From Draconibacterium aestuarii (GTDB lineage: Bacteria; Bacteroidota; Bacteroidia; Bacteroidales; Prolixibacteraceae): 64,000 nt of DNA. The notes under the pieces are model-generated. The model saw only the letters and a program-made list of their open reading frames with translations. It had not been told where the DNA came from and made no database searches. Positions within the stretch are counted from its first letter, which is position 1, and every line of letters starts with the position of its first letter. Shown piece after piece: positions 50,830-58,936 of this stretch. The stretch spans positions 1 to 64,000 of the forward strand of contig JAPOHD010000017.1 in the NCBI GenBank assembly GCA_026671195.1. Reading direction: 5' to 3'. A program made the position numbers and the translations under genes.

Positions 50830-51297
50830 TTACATTGCTGGTTTATCACTTGAAGCACTAATTGCCACACATTTCCATTCACCATTTATCTTCTCAAATA
50901 CTTCTAAATACTTCCCCTCATCTTCTATAGGTCCATCAGGACCATTAATTACACTTCGAGTCCAACCAAAATCCCATGCCATATCACCAGCTTGGGATAC
51001 TGTGATTTTTGTCGATCCCCCCTCTATGGAAACAAGGATTTTGAAGTACTCAGTGTAGAAATTTTTCATTGCTTCAAGCCCTTGTATCTCAGGTATGCTT
51101 GGAATTTGACCAATAACATCATCAGCATAATAGCCTAGTTCCATAATTGCCTCAACGTCTTTTTGTTGTTCTACTTCAAATACCGTTTTGATCATGTCTC
51201 TTATTACTTGCTTTTCAGCTTCTATATCAATTTTTTCATGACAGGCGTTGCCAGCCAACACAATAAATGCTAACAATGCAAATACTATTCTTTTCAT
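50830..51297 (-). CDS. Exported SnoaL/DUF4440-like protein (array gene 4)
   Basis: 155 residues from the ATG next to leader R5. A lipoprotein-type signal (MKRIVFALLAFIVLAGNACHE) is followed by an NTF2-like domain (DMIKTVFEVEQQKDVEAIMELGYYADD...KINGEWKCVAIS). It is paralogous to array gene 3 but targeted to the envelope. Ligand or enzyme activity unknown. Confidence 0.78.
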   Translation of the reverse strand: MKRIVFALLAFIVLAGNACHEKIDIEAEKQVIRDMIKTVFEVEQQKDVEAIMELGYYADDVIGQIPSIPEIQGLEAMKNFYTEYFKILVSIEGGSTKITVSQAGDMAWDFGWTRSVINGPDGPIEDEGKYLEVFEKINGEWKCVAISASSDKPAM

Positions 51298-51530
51298 GAC
51301 AGTTAATTTTTGGTTTATACTTGATAATAGTTCAGGCATAATCACAAATTAACTGGATTAGGTATGGGAAAATTAACTATATAAGTTACGAAATAACCGT
51401 CTGAAACACAAAAGATATTGCAATACATACACCATCTAAACAGGTCTTTATGCTGTATTTTTTTACTTATATTTTTTGAGACGGATTTTACCCTGAGGTG
51501 TATGTGAAATTAAAATCCACTGAAAAAAGA
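51298..51530 (-). repeat. Conserved leader copy R5
   Basis: Abuts the ATG of array gene 4 (AACCAAAAATTAACTGTC-ATG). It is the clearest fold: GGATTTTA (51483-51490) with TAAAATCC (51511-51518), whose loop carries GGTGTATG (51497-51504), perfectly complementary to CATACACC (51426-51433). The two helices interleave, as in an H-type pseudoknot. Confidence 0.9.
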
Positions 51531-51533
51531 AAA

Positions 51534-51555
51534 AAGGAGACTCAACAGTCTCCTT
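51534..51555 (-). terminator. Orphan terminator at the outer end of the array
   Basis: AAGGAGACT/AGTCTCCTT, a 9-bp stem with a CAAC loop and T-rich tracts on the minus strand. It would stop minus-strand transcription from the right, yet the next gene there is on the plus strand. It probably belonged to a lost array gene. Confidence 0.6.
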
Positions 51556-51678
51556 TCTAAATGTTAACCCCCAAACACACAGATGGTCTGGACGACCATC
51601 CACTATAAAAATAACAAATTTTATGATACACAATTCATGTGTCGCTATCAAAAAAATCTATCACTTTAAATATTTAAT

Positions 51679-52555
51679 ATGGAAATTCGTAAAGCTCAAC
51701 GTAAGCAAGCTAAAATAAAGCTTGCCTTACAGGGACCTTCCGGGTCTGGAAAAACCATGTCAGCTCTACTGCTGGCATCAGGAATCACTGACTGGTCAAA
51801 AATTGCTGTGATTGACACAGAGAACCATTCAGCTGATTTGTATGCACACTTAAGGTCAGTACAACGTACTGCAGCTCTCATCACCTTTTACACCAGAAAG
51901 GTATTGTAAAGCCATTGAAACCTGTGAACAGGCAGATATGGAAGTAATTATCATTGATTCGATCACACATGAGTGGGATGGAACTGGTGGTGTTTTATCC
52001 ATTCACGGAGCAATGACTGGCAACAGTTTCACCAACTGGAACAAGATAACGCCACGTCACAATGCTTTTGTGCAGAAGATCCTGCAATCCAACTGTCACA
52101 TCATTTCTACAATAAGAACAAAAACAGATTATACCCTAACTGAAAAAAATGGGAAAATGGTTCCTGAAAAAGTAGGATTAAAAGGTATCACACGTGATGG
52201 AATGGATTATGAATTTACGGTAGTATTCGACATTGATATTAAGCATCAGGCAAAAGCTTCTAAAGACAGGACAGGATTATTTATGGATCAACCGGAAGAA
52301 GTAATTACCCTGAATCATGGTCGTAAAATTCTTGACTGGTGTAATTCTGGTATTAGCCTGGATAACGTGAAAAGTTATATCCAATCAGCAAAAAGTGTAG
52401 AAAAACTAAGAGAAATACTTAGTACTTATCCTGAGCACAGGCAGCAGCTTGAACCATTGGCTATTGCACGAAAACAGGAACTAACAGCAAATATTATTAA
52501 CCTTAATAAAATCAGCGGAAATGGACAACAACATGACCCTAATAAAAGTAAATAG
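51679..52555 (+). pseudogene. Sak4-like/RecA-fold AAA ATPase, frameshifted
   Basis: Walker A is GPSGSGKT at residues 19-26 (start MEIRKAQRKQAKIKLALQG). After AHL at 51852 one extra base (A at 51852/51853) moves the frame. The correct continuation reads GQYNVLQLSSPFTPERYCKAIE and goes on from 51938 with MEVIIIDSITHEWDG (Walker B) to the stop at 52555, about 290 residues in all. Homologues in phages and Bacteroidota elements are single-strand annealing partners (Sak4) or nucleotide-binding proteins. As written the gene gives a 76-residue stub; a sequencing error, true mutation or +1 frameshifting are all possible. The stop overlaps the next gene by 35 bases. Confidence 0.8.
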
Positions 52556-53513
52556 CAAGCCCAGGTTTGTTGAAGATGTGCAGCCGGTACGAGACACATC
52601 AGATATTCATTTTATGGCAGCAAATACCAAACCTATGAGTTTTGAGGAAATTAGAAGTAAGCACACTATTCCTGTTTTTGCCAAGGATAATGAATCTACA
52701 ATCAGCCATCAGGAGTTTATTGAGACAGTATCAATTGTTGCGGATAAAATCTTTGGAGGTGAGCAGATTCTAGCACCTGCTGTAAGGGTTTCACATCCAA
52801 TAAAGGGTAGGATTCCATCAGCTGTAGGCAAGCCAGCAAAAGAGCTTTTAGAGCATGAAAAGACGCTGTATTTTGAGCGTATGGCATTCTGTATTGAAGT
52901 TGCATCCATCAACGACAGAGTGGGTAAAAACAGCTTAAATCTGACCATAGGAGGTGTACGTTCTTACAACTTGGAGAACCTTTATTCTCGCAAGTCAGAG
53001 GAGAGATTTAAACTCTTTATAGGATTCCAAAATAAGGTGTGTACAAACCTTTGTATTTCAACTGATGGATTTAAGTCTGATGTTAAAGTGAGGACAGTTG
53101 CAGAACTTGCAAAAGCTGCTTATGACCTCATGGGGAACTTCAATGTTTACAAAGAGATTGAGAAGTTTTCTACGTTGCCACAAACAATGATTACTGAACA
53201 GCAGTTTGCACAGATTATTGGCAGAGCCAGGATGTATCAGAATATGCCTTATAAGGATAGGAAGGAACTTCCACAATTTCCACTATCTGATGGGCAGGTA
53301 AATCTTGTGGTGAAGGATTATTACTCTGATGATTCATTTTGTAGGAACGACTTGGGTAATATCAACCTCTGGAGGCTTTATAATCTGTTTACTGGTGCAA
53401 ATAAGATGAGTTACATTGATAACTTTTTAGATAGAAATGTAGGTTGTCAACAGTTTATTGGTGGATTGAATGAGGCGATTGGACTGAATAAACATCATTG
53501 GTTCGTGAGTTAA
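52521..53513 (+). CDS. DUF3871-family protein
   Basis: A 330-residue soluble protein that I recognise as DUF3871, a family seen beside Sak4-like ATPases in Bacteroidota mobile elements. It contains a central GRIPSAVGKPAKELLEHEKT and a C-terminal QFIGGLNEAIGLNKHHWFVS. Function unknown; the context suggests a role in element replication or recombination. It overlaps the ATPase gene by 35 bases. A decayed copy of its 3' end is found at 55880-55957. Confidence 0.8.
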   Translation: MDNNMTLIKVNSKPRFVEDVQPVRDTSDIHFMAANTKPMSFEEIRSKHTIPVFAKDNESTISHQEFIETVSIVADKIFGGEQILAPAVRVSHPIKGRIPSAVGKPAKELLEHEKTLYFERMAFCIEVASINDRVGKNSLNLTIGGVRSYNLENLYSRKSEERFKLFIGFQNKVCTNLCISTDGFKSDVKVRTVAELAKAAYDLMGNFNVYKEIEKFSTLPQTMITEQQFAQIIGRARMYQNMPYKDRKELPQFPLSDGQVNLVVKDYYSDDSFCRNDLGNINLWRLYNLFTGANKMSYIDNFLDRNVGCQQFIGGLNEAIGLNKHHWFVS

Positions 53514-53517
53514 TATT

Positions 53518-53542
53518 GACCACCCTCGAACGGGGGTGGTTA
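53518..53542. terminator. Bidirectional terminator between DUF3871 and MerR genes
   Basis: ACCACCC/GGGTGGT stem around TCGAACGG, between convergent genes. A similar GAGCCATC...GGGGTGGTTC remnant follows the DUF3871 relic near 55972-55995. Confidence 0.7.
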
Positions 53543-53544
53543 CT

Positions 53545-53988
53545 CTATGGAATTATCTCAGTCAAAATTGTTTTGATATCCAAAATATTTTCAGAAATCT
53601 GGTATGCTTTACAAACTCTACAGTCCGAGTTTTTACACTCCTTTCCTTTATTGGATGCTTCCCAACATGGAAATTCAATGGAGTTGTATGCCTCACATTC
53701 TTTCCTCATCTTTGGATCACACCCTTTTATTCTCCAACAGGGAATCAAGGATAACAATGCTTTAATACCAGCAAAATTCAGATTCTTGTCTCCAAGGTAT
53801 TTCTTTAGCCAAATTAATCTGGATATATCAGCATTTGAAAATAGATGTCGGTTTGTTTCAGTTTTATACGGTATAAGTAATCCAACATATACATACTGTC
53901 TTATGGAGTGCTTTGGTGTGTTTGATATTCTGGATGCAACACTTAGAGTATAAAGAGGTTCAGTATTCTGAATATTTGTTTCCGACAT
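53545..53988 (-). CDS. MerR-type regulator with C-terminal cysteine cluster
   Basis: 147 residues. The winged HTH is YTLSVASRISNTPKHSIRQYVYVGLLIPY, and the dimerisation helix follows ISRLIWLKKYLGDKNLNFAGIKALL. The C-terminus has seven Cys (IPCWRIKGCDPKMRKEC, FPCWE, CKNSDCRVCKAY), probably binding a metal or Fe-S cluster. The -10/-35-spacing repressor/activator mechanism is family knowledge; the target is unknown, perhaps the beta-helix lipoprotein gene divergent to it. Confidence 0.8.
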   Translation of the reverse strand: MSETNIQNTEPLYTLSVASRISNTPKHSIRQYVYVGLLIPYKTETNRHLFSNADISRLIWLKKYLGDKNLNFAGIKALLSLIPCWRIKGCDPKMRKECEAYNSIEFPCWEASNKGKECKNSDCRVCKAYQISENILDIKTILTEIIP

Positions 53989-54322
53989 TACTTAAGATTT
54001 ATTTTAACGTCTAAATTATTTAGATATCATTTGATAGTCATATTAGTTATTCAAATTTACAAAACTTGTTCTCAATATTGCATATTCAAAGGACTGTATT
54101 TGTTAATTAGCTAAAATAAATAGTAGATTATTCTTTTCTAAATATGGTGCTAATGCACTGATAAACACACATATAATTTATATTGATTCTTAGTCAAAAA
54201 TATTATATCTTGTAGTATACATATAGGTTATTACACAATAACGCTTTAAAGTAAAGTATATTTTGATTGTTAATATCTACCCCTTCCTTGAACGATTTTA
54301 TTTATTAATCAAAAATTGCGTT
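53989..54322. other. Divergent intergenic region (MerR / beta-helix lipoprotein)
   Basis: 334 A/T-rich bases between two divergent starts. It should contain both promoters; no clear MerR-type palindrome was identified by eye. Confidence 0.4.
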
Positions 54323-55723
54323 ATGAAAAAAATTGTATTAATCACAATCGTAACCTCCTTAATTGTAGCATGTGACATGGTAGTAAATGATGAGTATCCA
54401 CCTCAAAATCAAACAGAAGACTTGACTGTAAAATCTGTTGTGATATCTGGAAATGACCTATTTGTCTTTCCTAGTGGGGATTTAACAGGAGTGGAAGATG
54501 CTGACAATATTGAATATGCACTTAATGAGGTTAAAGCTAAAGGCGGTGTCGTGTACCTGACAGACGAAGATGATAGTACCGTTGATCATTTTTACACGAG
54601 CAGAAATATTGTAGTAAATGGATTCAAAGGGACACTTATTGGCGAAAGTCACATGAATACAATTATAAATGCTGGAAGAAAATCTGAAAGCGAAGGTTTT
54701 TCAGGCACAATTTCTCCGTGGTGGTCTTTAATACCAATATACAATCCATATGCCTTAACAGTACTTCAGCTAGATAATGCCTCAGGAGATGTTATCATTA
54801 AAGATCTTTCTATAAAGATTAAAGATAACCAACCTGCAAATCCCTATAAAGATTACAATAGTAATGAAGCTACATGTATAACTAATTTTATTGAGATTCT
54901 TGGCGGGGAACACAATACTTATATAGAAAATTTAAGACTTGAAGGGAAAGAATCTTCTTCCTATGGCAACATCCTTGGAATGAATGTAGACTATGGTATT
55001 CATGTAATGCTGGGTAATCCTACTAAAGAAATAAAAGAAAATGGTATTCTTTCTATTAAAAATGTTGAGATCGAAAATACAGGTCAAGATGCCGTGTTGT
55101 TTATGAGATTCGGTAAAGGATCCAAAATAACCATTGACGATGTAAAAACAATAAATGTAGGAAGAGGCCTACAAGCAGGGAATGTATTTGGTTCCTTTGT
55201 TAAAGTTACTAAAATGGATATCTTAATTCATCCACAGGGATATCAGGGAATTGGGGTATGGACCATCCCTGATGGTTTGAAAATTATGAATAATACGATT
55301 AGGGAAAGTAATTACTTTGGAATTTTGTTTTGGCCAGAAGTTAATAATTCTGCTATTATAGACAATAAATTTATTGATATTGATAATAACTGGGCTGGCA
55401 TTCTTGTAAATGGTTTTGGAAATTCCTTCACTAATAACGATTTTACAGAAAGCGGTTTGCCAGGATGGACAACTGCAACTCCTGAAGGGCCTGGTGCGAT
55501 TGTTCTTAGGGCACCTACATATGATAATGTAGTACGCTTCCCTCAAAGTAATGACATGTCATTATGTGAGATGATTTTGGATTTGACAGATGATCCAACT
55601 ACAAAAATGTATGACGGTCTAAATAAGATCCACAACTATCAACCATGTGAAAACTTGGAAAACAGGGATAATAAATTTGAGTTATTGGATATTGAACCAC
55701 CAGGATTATTCAAATTGTATTAA
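54323..55723 (+). CDS. Parallel beta-helix lipoprotein
   Basis: 466 residues from MKKIVLITIV (ATG 54323; the frame extends 20 codons upstream without a signal). A lipoprotein signal (TSLIVAC) is followed by a pectate-lyase-like right-handed beta-helix, with repeated N-I-D/N-N-x-F coils (IENTGQDAVLF, IMNNTIRESNYFGILF, IIDNKFIDIDNNWAGILVNG). The fold is common in surface polysaccharide-binding or -cleaving proteins; no catalytic set is assignable. It is cargo bracketed by two DUF3871 3' ends. Confidence 0.75.
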   Translation: MKKIVLITIVTSLIVACDMVVNDEYPPQNQTEDLTVKSVVISGNDLFVFPSGDLTGVEDADNIEYALNEVKAKGGVVYLTDEDDSTVDHFYTSRNIVVNGFKGTLIGESHMNTIINAGRKSESEGFSGTISPWWSLIPIYNPYALTVLQLDNASGDVIIKDLSIKIKDNQPANPYKDYNSNEATCITNFIEILGGEHNTYIENLRLEGKESSSYGNILGMNVDYGIHVMLGNPTKEIKENGILSIKNVEIENTGQDAVLFMRFGKGSKITIDDVKTINVGRGLQAGNVFGSFVKVTKMDILIHPQGYQGIGVWTIPDGLKIMNNTIRESNYFGILFWPEVNNSAIIDNKFIDIDNNWAGILVNGFGNSFTNNDFTESGLPGWTTATPEGPGAIVLRAPTYDNVVRFPQSNDMSLCEMILDLTDDPTTKMYDGLNKIHNYQPCENLENRDNKFELLDIEPPGLFKLY

Positions 55724-56090
55724 TCCTATTTTCCATTTATTCAAATCATTTAATACAGAACATATTCGAGAAATAGCCAATCAACAAAAAGTTAGTACAT
55801 ATCCAAAGCTACCTGCTAACTTATAAGCGTAAGGATAGTGATAACGCTGTGGACTGGTTCTATTCTAAAACTTTTGGACAGTTATGTTGTTTGTCAGCAG
55901 TTTGTAGGTGGATCGAATGAAAGATTGGATTGAACAGGCATCAGTGGTTTGTAAGTTAACACTCAATTGTAAGAGCCATCTGAAAGGGGTGGTTCTTTCA
56001 TTTCTTCTCTATTTTTCGTAACTTTTAGTATTCATTTCATCCCTAACTCGTTGTATATAACCAGAAGTTTATTAACCAAAAATCAGTGTT
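55724..56090. other. Interval with DUF3871 relic
   Basis: 367 bases. It contains the decayed DUF3871 3' end (55880-55957), a possible terminator remnant near 55972-55995, and the leader of the T9SS gene, with TTTTTCGTAACTTTTAG at 56011-56027 and AACCAAAAATCAGTGTT before the ATG. The last two motifs faintly echo the array leader. Confidence 0.5.
55880..55957 (+). pseudogene. DUF3871 3'-end relic
   Basis: TGTCAGCAGTTTGTAGGTGG and the following bases to a TAA match the last ~25 codons of the intact DUF3871 gene (QQFIGG...GLN..HHWFVS), with substitutions and frame damage. The final codons still read QWFVS and stop. It marks a past tandem copy or recombination endpoint. Confidence 0.7.
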
Positions 56091-56576
56091 ATGAAAGGAT
56101 TATTATTTTTAGGAATTCTATTCTTCATCATTTCTCATTGTTTTGCTCAAGAGGTTCAATTTCCACCTGCTGTTCTACCTGCCGGTGGTGGTGTGGTGCA
56201 TACCAATACAAATCATATTTCAAAATGGAGAATTGGTGAAGTAAATGTCTTGTACATTGAAACAGAGGATCTGAAAAGCAGCTCACTTAGTGAATTGGCA
56301 GATTCCGGACTAAATGGGAATGGGGAAATTGCAGTATATCCCAATCCTGTGCGAGAACACTTAAATGTTCAGTTTAATATAGATGTTAAGAAAGAAATCT
56401 ATATTGAAGTTACTGATATCGCAGGAAGCAAGGTTTTTATTAATCAAAAACAGATTGTCTTTCCAAATCAAATTGTTCAACTAGATTTCTCTGGATTAAC
56501 TCCAGCACTTTACCTGGTTAACGCTTATTCAAGTAATCAAGCATTAAAAGCAATATTTAAAGTTGAAAAACACTAA
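56091..56576 (+). CDS. Small T9SS-sorted secreted protein
   Basis: 161 residues: signal peptide (to HCFAQ, residue 20), a short unique region (AVLPAGGGVVHTNTNHISKW) and a T9SS type A sorting domain from about residue 80 (IAVYPNPVREHLNV). Almost the whole mature protein is sorting domain. It lies 12 bases before the FISUMP protein gene, probably cotranscribed. Confidence 0.78.
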   Translation: MKGLLFLGILFFIISHCFAQEVQFPPAVLPAGGGVVHTNTNHISKWRIGEVNVLYIETEDLKSSSLSELADSGLNGNGEIAVYPNPVREHLNVQFNIDVKKEIYIEVTDIAGSKVFINQKQIVFPNQIVQLDFSGLTPALYLVNAYSSNQALKAIFKVEKH

Positions 56577-56588
56577 AAACTAATCGTC

Positions 56589-57869
56589 ATGAAAAAAATA
56601 TACTTTTTAATTTCTTTATTAACAATTATTTCATTGGGTCTCAGTGAAACACGGGCACAGGTTCCTCAAAGTTTTTTATATCAGGCTGAAGCCAGAGATT
56701 CAAAAGGTAAAGTCTTAGTAGAAGAATCACTTTCAGTTAAAGTAACTATAAATCAGAATTCAACAGAGATATATCAAGAGATTCATGATGTAATGACAGA
56801 CATGAATGGTCTTTTTAACTTAAGAATTGGCGAAGGTGATATTATTGAAGATGGAGATTTCTCCACTATTGTGTGGGATAATGGAACTTATTACCTTAAT
56901 ATTCAGATTTCAATAGGTGCCAGTAATAATTATACGGATATGGGTACAACACAGTTGTTGTCTGTGCCATACGCACTTCATGCAGAAACTGTAAGCAATG
57001 CTGATGATGCTGATGCTGATCCTTTAAATGAGTTAAACACAAATGTGAGTTTGAACGGAACGAACCTAGAAGTTACAGATGCTGGTGGAACTAAGAGTGC
57101 TGATTTATCCACATTGGTTAACTTAACAAGCTGTGACATTGTGTTAGATATCTTACTTCATACAGAAGATTTAGAGACTTTAATTAATGCTGGAGTTCCA
57201 CTCGAAGTTTTAAATAATGCTGGCTATGGTGTTGGGGTTTTACGAAGGAATGGAGTTTCAGAGCAGGATTTGATTAATGCGGGATTAACTGGATTCGTTT
57301 CTGATGAGGATGGAAATAACTATAAATGGGTGAGAATTGGTGGACAGGTTTGGATGGCAGAAAACCTTGCTTACGACGCTGATGATGGAAGTATGGTTTA
57401 TGATGATGACGAAAGTAACCTGGCTATTTATGGACGACTTTATATTTGGGATGTCGTAATGCAAGGAGAAAGCGGCAGTGAATCTAATCCTAGTGGAGTA
57501 CAGGGGATATGTCCATGCGGTTGGCATGTTCCTAGTGAGGCAGAATGGATGGAATTAAGGAATCATTTAATTTCTAATGGTTATTCATACGAAGCTGCAG
57601 GTAATGCCCTAAAGGCTACAAGTGGATGGGATAATGACGCTAATGGTAGTGATGATTATGGTTTCTCTGCTGTTCCTGGCGGCAGGTATGTTAATTGGCC
57701 ATCTGAATCAGGATATCGTGATATTGGCTCTTGGGCTTTTTGGTGGACTACAGATGAAATTAACCAGGGAACTGGTGTATGGGGTTTTACACTGGGTTAC
57801 TTAGGGCAAACTTATGTCGGAAATACACTTAAAACAGATGCAATATATGTTCGCTGCGTTAGGGATTAG
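56589..57869 (+). CDS. FISUMP-domain secreted protein
   Basis: 426 residues. A signal peptide (to ETRAQ) is followed by an N-terminal adhesin-like beta domain (QAEARDSKGKVLVEESLSVK...SVPYALHAETVSN), a short acidic linker and a C-terminal Fibrobacter succinogenes major paralogous (FISUMP) domain from about residue 240 (WVRIGGQVWMAENLAY, CPCGWHVPSEAEW, GGRYVNWPSESGY, IYVRCVRD). FISUMP proteins are exported surface proteins of unknown role. It lacks its own YPNP sorting domain. Confidence 0.85.
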   Translation: MKKIYFLISLLTIISLGLSETRAQVPQSFLYQAEARDSKGKVLVEESLSVKVTINQNSTEIYQEIHDVMTDMNGLFNLRIGEGDIIEDGDFSTIVWDNGTYYLNIQISIGASNNYTDMGTTQLLSVPYALHAETVSNADDADADPLNELNTNVSLNGTNLEVTDAGGTKSADLSTLVNLTSCDIVLDILLHTEDLETLINAGVPLEVLNNAGYGVGVLRRNGVSEQDLINAGLTGFVSDEDGNNYKWVRIGGQVWMAENLAYDADDGSMVYDDDESNLAIYGRLYIWDVVMQGESGSESNPSGVQGICPCGWHVPSEAEWMELRNHLISNGYSYEAAGNALKATSGWDNDANGSDDYGFSAVPGGRYVNWPSESGYRDIGSWAFWWTTDEINQGTGVWGFTLGYLGQTYVGNTLKTDAIYVRCVRD

Positions 57870-58062
57870 GATACTTTATCTTAATTAAAGAATATTTTGG
57901 GTGGCTGAATGGTCACCCTTTTTTATTGACTTATACTACATTTTCCCTGGTTTGTGAGATGTTTACCAACTAAAAACAAAACCACTGAAAAACCATTTTC
58001 CGAATAACTATTTTCACTAAAACATGTTTCTAGGTGCCGCAATTGCCCATACTACAGCAAGC

Positions 58063-58096
58063 ACAGCCTATATCTTTGAGATATAGGCTGTTTTAT
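58063..58096 (+). terminator. Terminator downstream of the FISUMP gene
   Basis: ACAGCCTATAT/ATATAGGCTGT, an 11-bp perfect stem with a CTTTGAG loop and TTTTAT tail, about 200 bases after the stop. Confidence 0.8.
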
Positions 58097-58213
58097 ATCG
58101 CTACTACAGCTTTGTATAAATAAGATAACCCCAATTAACAACTACCACAGTGAAAATTGATTTATCAATCAGTGTTCACAACATGACATGTATCAAAAAT
58201 TAAATCTTTAATC

Positions 58214-58522
58214 ATGGAAACAAAACAACTTATAATTCATCTTATAGGTGAGCAAATTAGAAATCAGGTGCTAATCCTTGCATTTGAAAAATTAGGATTT
58301 GACTGTAACAATTACACATTGAACATTAGTGAAGTAGTTTTAACACTGGCTGGATTTGATGATAAATCGGACACTCTTTATAAAAAGTACTTTGCACTGC
58401 TGGAAAATGCAGTAAAAGAAACAACCTACATTAACATGGATGAAATGCTGAACAAATGGTCAACTGTAATTTATTCCAAGCTTATTGAAATCAAGACTAA
58501 TGAAATCTTCCTTTCAGGCTAA
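58214..58522 (+). CDS. Unknown 102-aa protein
   Basis: A soluble helical protein (METKQLIIHLIGEQIRNQVL...). No family was recognised. It is convergent with the XRE regulator and shares a bidirectional hairpin with it. The all-helical content and size suit a small regulatory or binding partner of the XRE protein, which is speculation. Confidence 0.6.
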   Translation: METKQLIIHLIGEQIRNQVLILAFEKLGFDCNNYTLNISEVVLTLAGFDDKSDTLYKKYFALLENAVKETTYINMDEMLNKWSTVIYSKLIEIKTNEIFLSG

Positions 58523-58524
58523 AT

Positions 58525-58550
58525 TTGAAGTTGCTAATTAGCAACTTCAA
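58525..58550. terminator. Bidirectional terminator / inverted repeat
   Basis: TTGAAGTTGCT/AGCAACTTCAA, an 11-bp perfect stem with an AATT loop, between convergent genes and covering the last codons of the XRE gene. Confidence 0.7.
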
Positions 58551-58761
58551 CATCAACTAATTCATCAATTGTAATCTCAAGTGCCTGGCTAATTTTATAA
58601 AGTGTAGATACTGTTGGATTAGTCCTGCCAGTTTCAATCCTGCTCATATTGGCTTTTTCAAAATTACAGGCAGCCGCTAAATCCTGCTGTGTAATTCCTC
58701 TGGATTCTCTCAAAATCCTGATTCTTTCTCCAATTTTTATTTGAAGTTGGTCAATATTCAT
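58534..58761 (-). CDS. XRE-family transcriptional regulator
   Basis: 75 residues, a single Cro/C1-type HTH (RIRILRESRGITQQDLAAACNFEKANMSRIETGRTNPTVS, recognition helix around EKANMSRIE) with a short acidic tail. Single-domain XRE proteins near element ends often repress their own promoter and excision genes. A perfect 18-bp palindrome lies 48 bases upstream of its start. Confidence 0.85.
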   Translation of the reverse strand: MNIDQLQIKIGERIRILRESRGITQQDLAAACNFEKANMSRIETGRTNPTVSTLYKISQALEITIDELVDVEVAN

Positions 58762-58809
58762 TAGTTATCATTTCTGACAACTAATATTTTGTTTTATCTT
58801 TATAAAGTG

Positions 58810-58827
58810 GTTATCATATATGATAAC
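58810..58827. promoter_or_regulatory. Probable XRE operator palindrome
   Basis: GTTATCATATATGATAAC is a perfect 18-bp palindrome between the XRE gene and the divergent 58937 gene. A half site (GTTATCA) recurs next to the XRE ATG. The position fits autorepression. Confidence 0.6.
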
Positions 58828-58936
58828 AAAGGCGTTAGCCAATGTGAACTGTCAAATAAAGCTACAGTCCCACGCTTTTGTATTGTTTACCCATCATCTT
58901 CGGGATTGAAGGTGACAGTGTTTTAAATTACTAAGA

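Noticed and set aside
51399-51490. Extra helix CCGTCT/AGACGG in leader R5
   Set aside because: The pairing is present only in R5; R2, R3, R4 and R6 do not keep it, so it is probably chance.
47651-51530. Leader repeats as integron attC sites
   Set aside because: No GTTRRRY/RYYYAAC core pair was found, the repeats lie 5' of the genes instead of 3', and no IntI-type integrase with its extra helix is present. Only the cassette-like layout is comparable.
56000-56090. Seventh leader copy before the 56091 gene
   Set aside because: Only TTTCGTAACTT and AACCAAAAAT are shared; the structured half and the other blocks are absent, so this may be general promoter/leader similarity.
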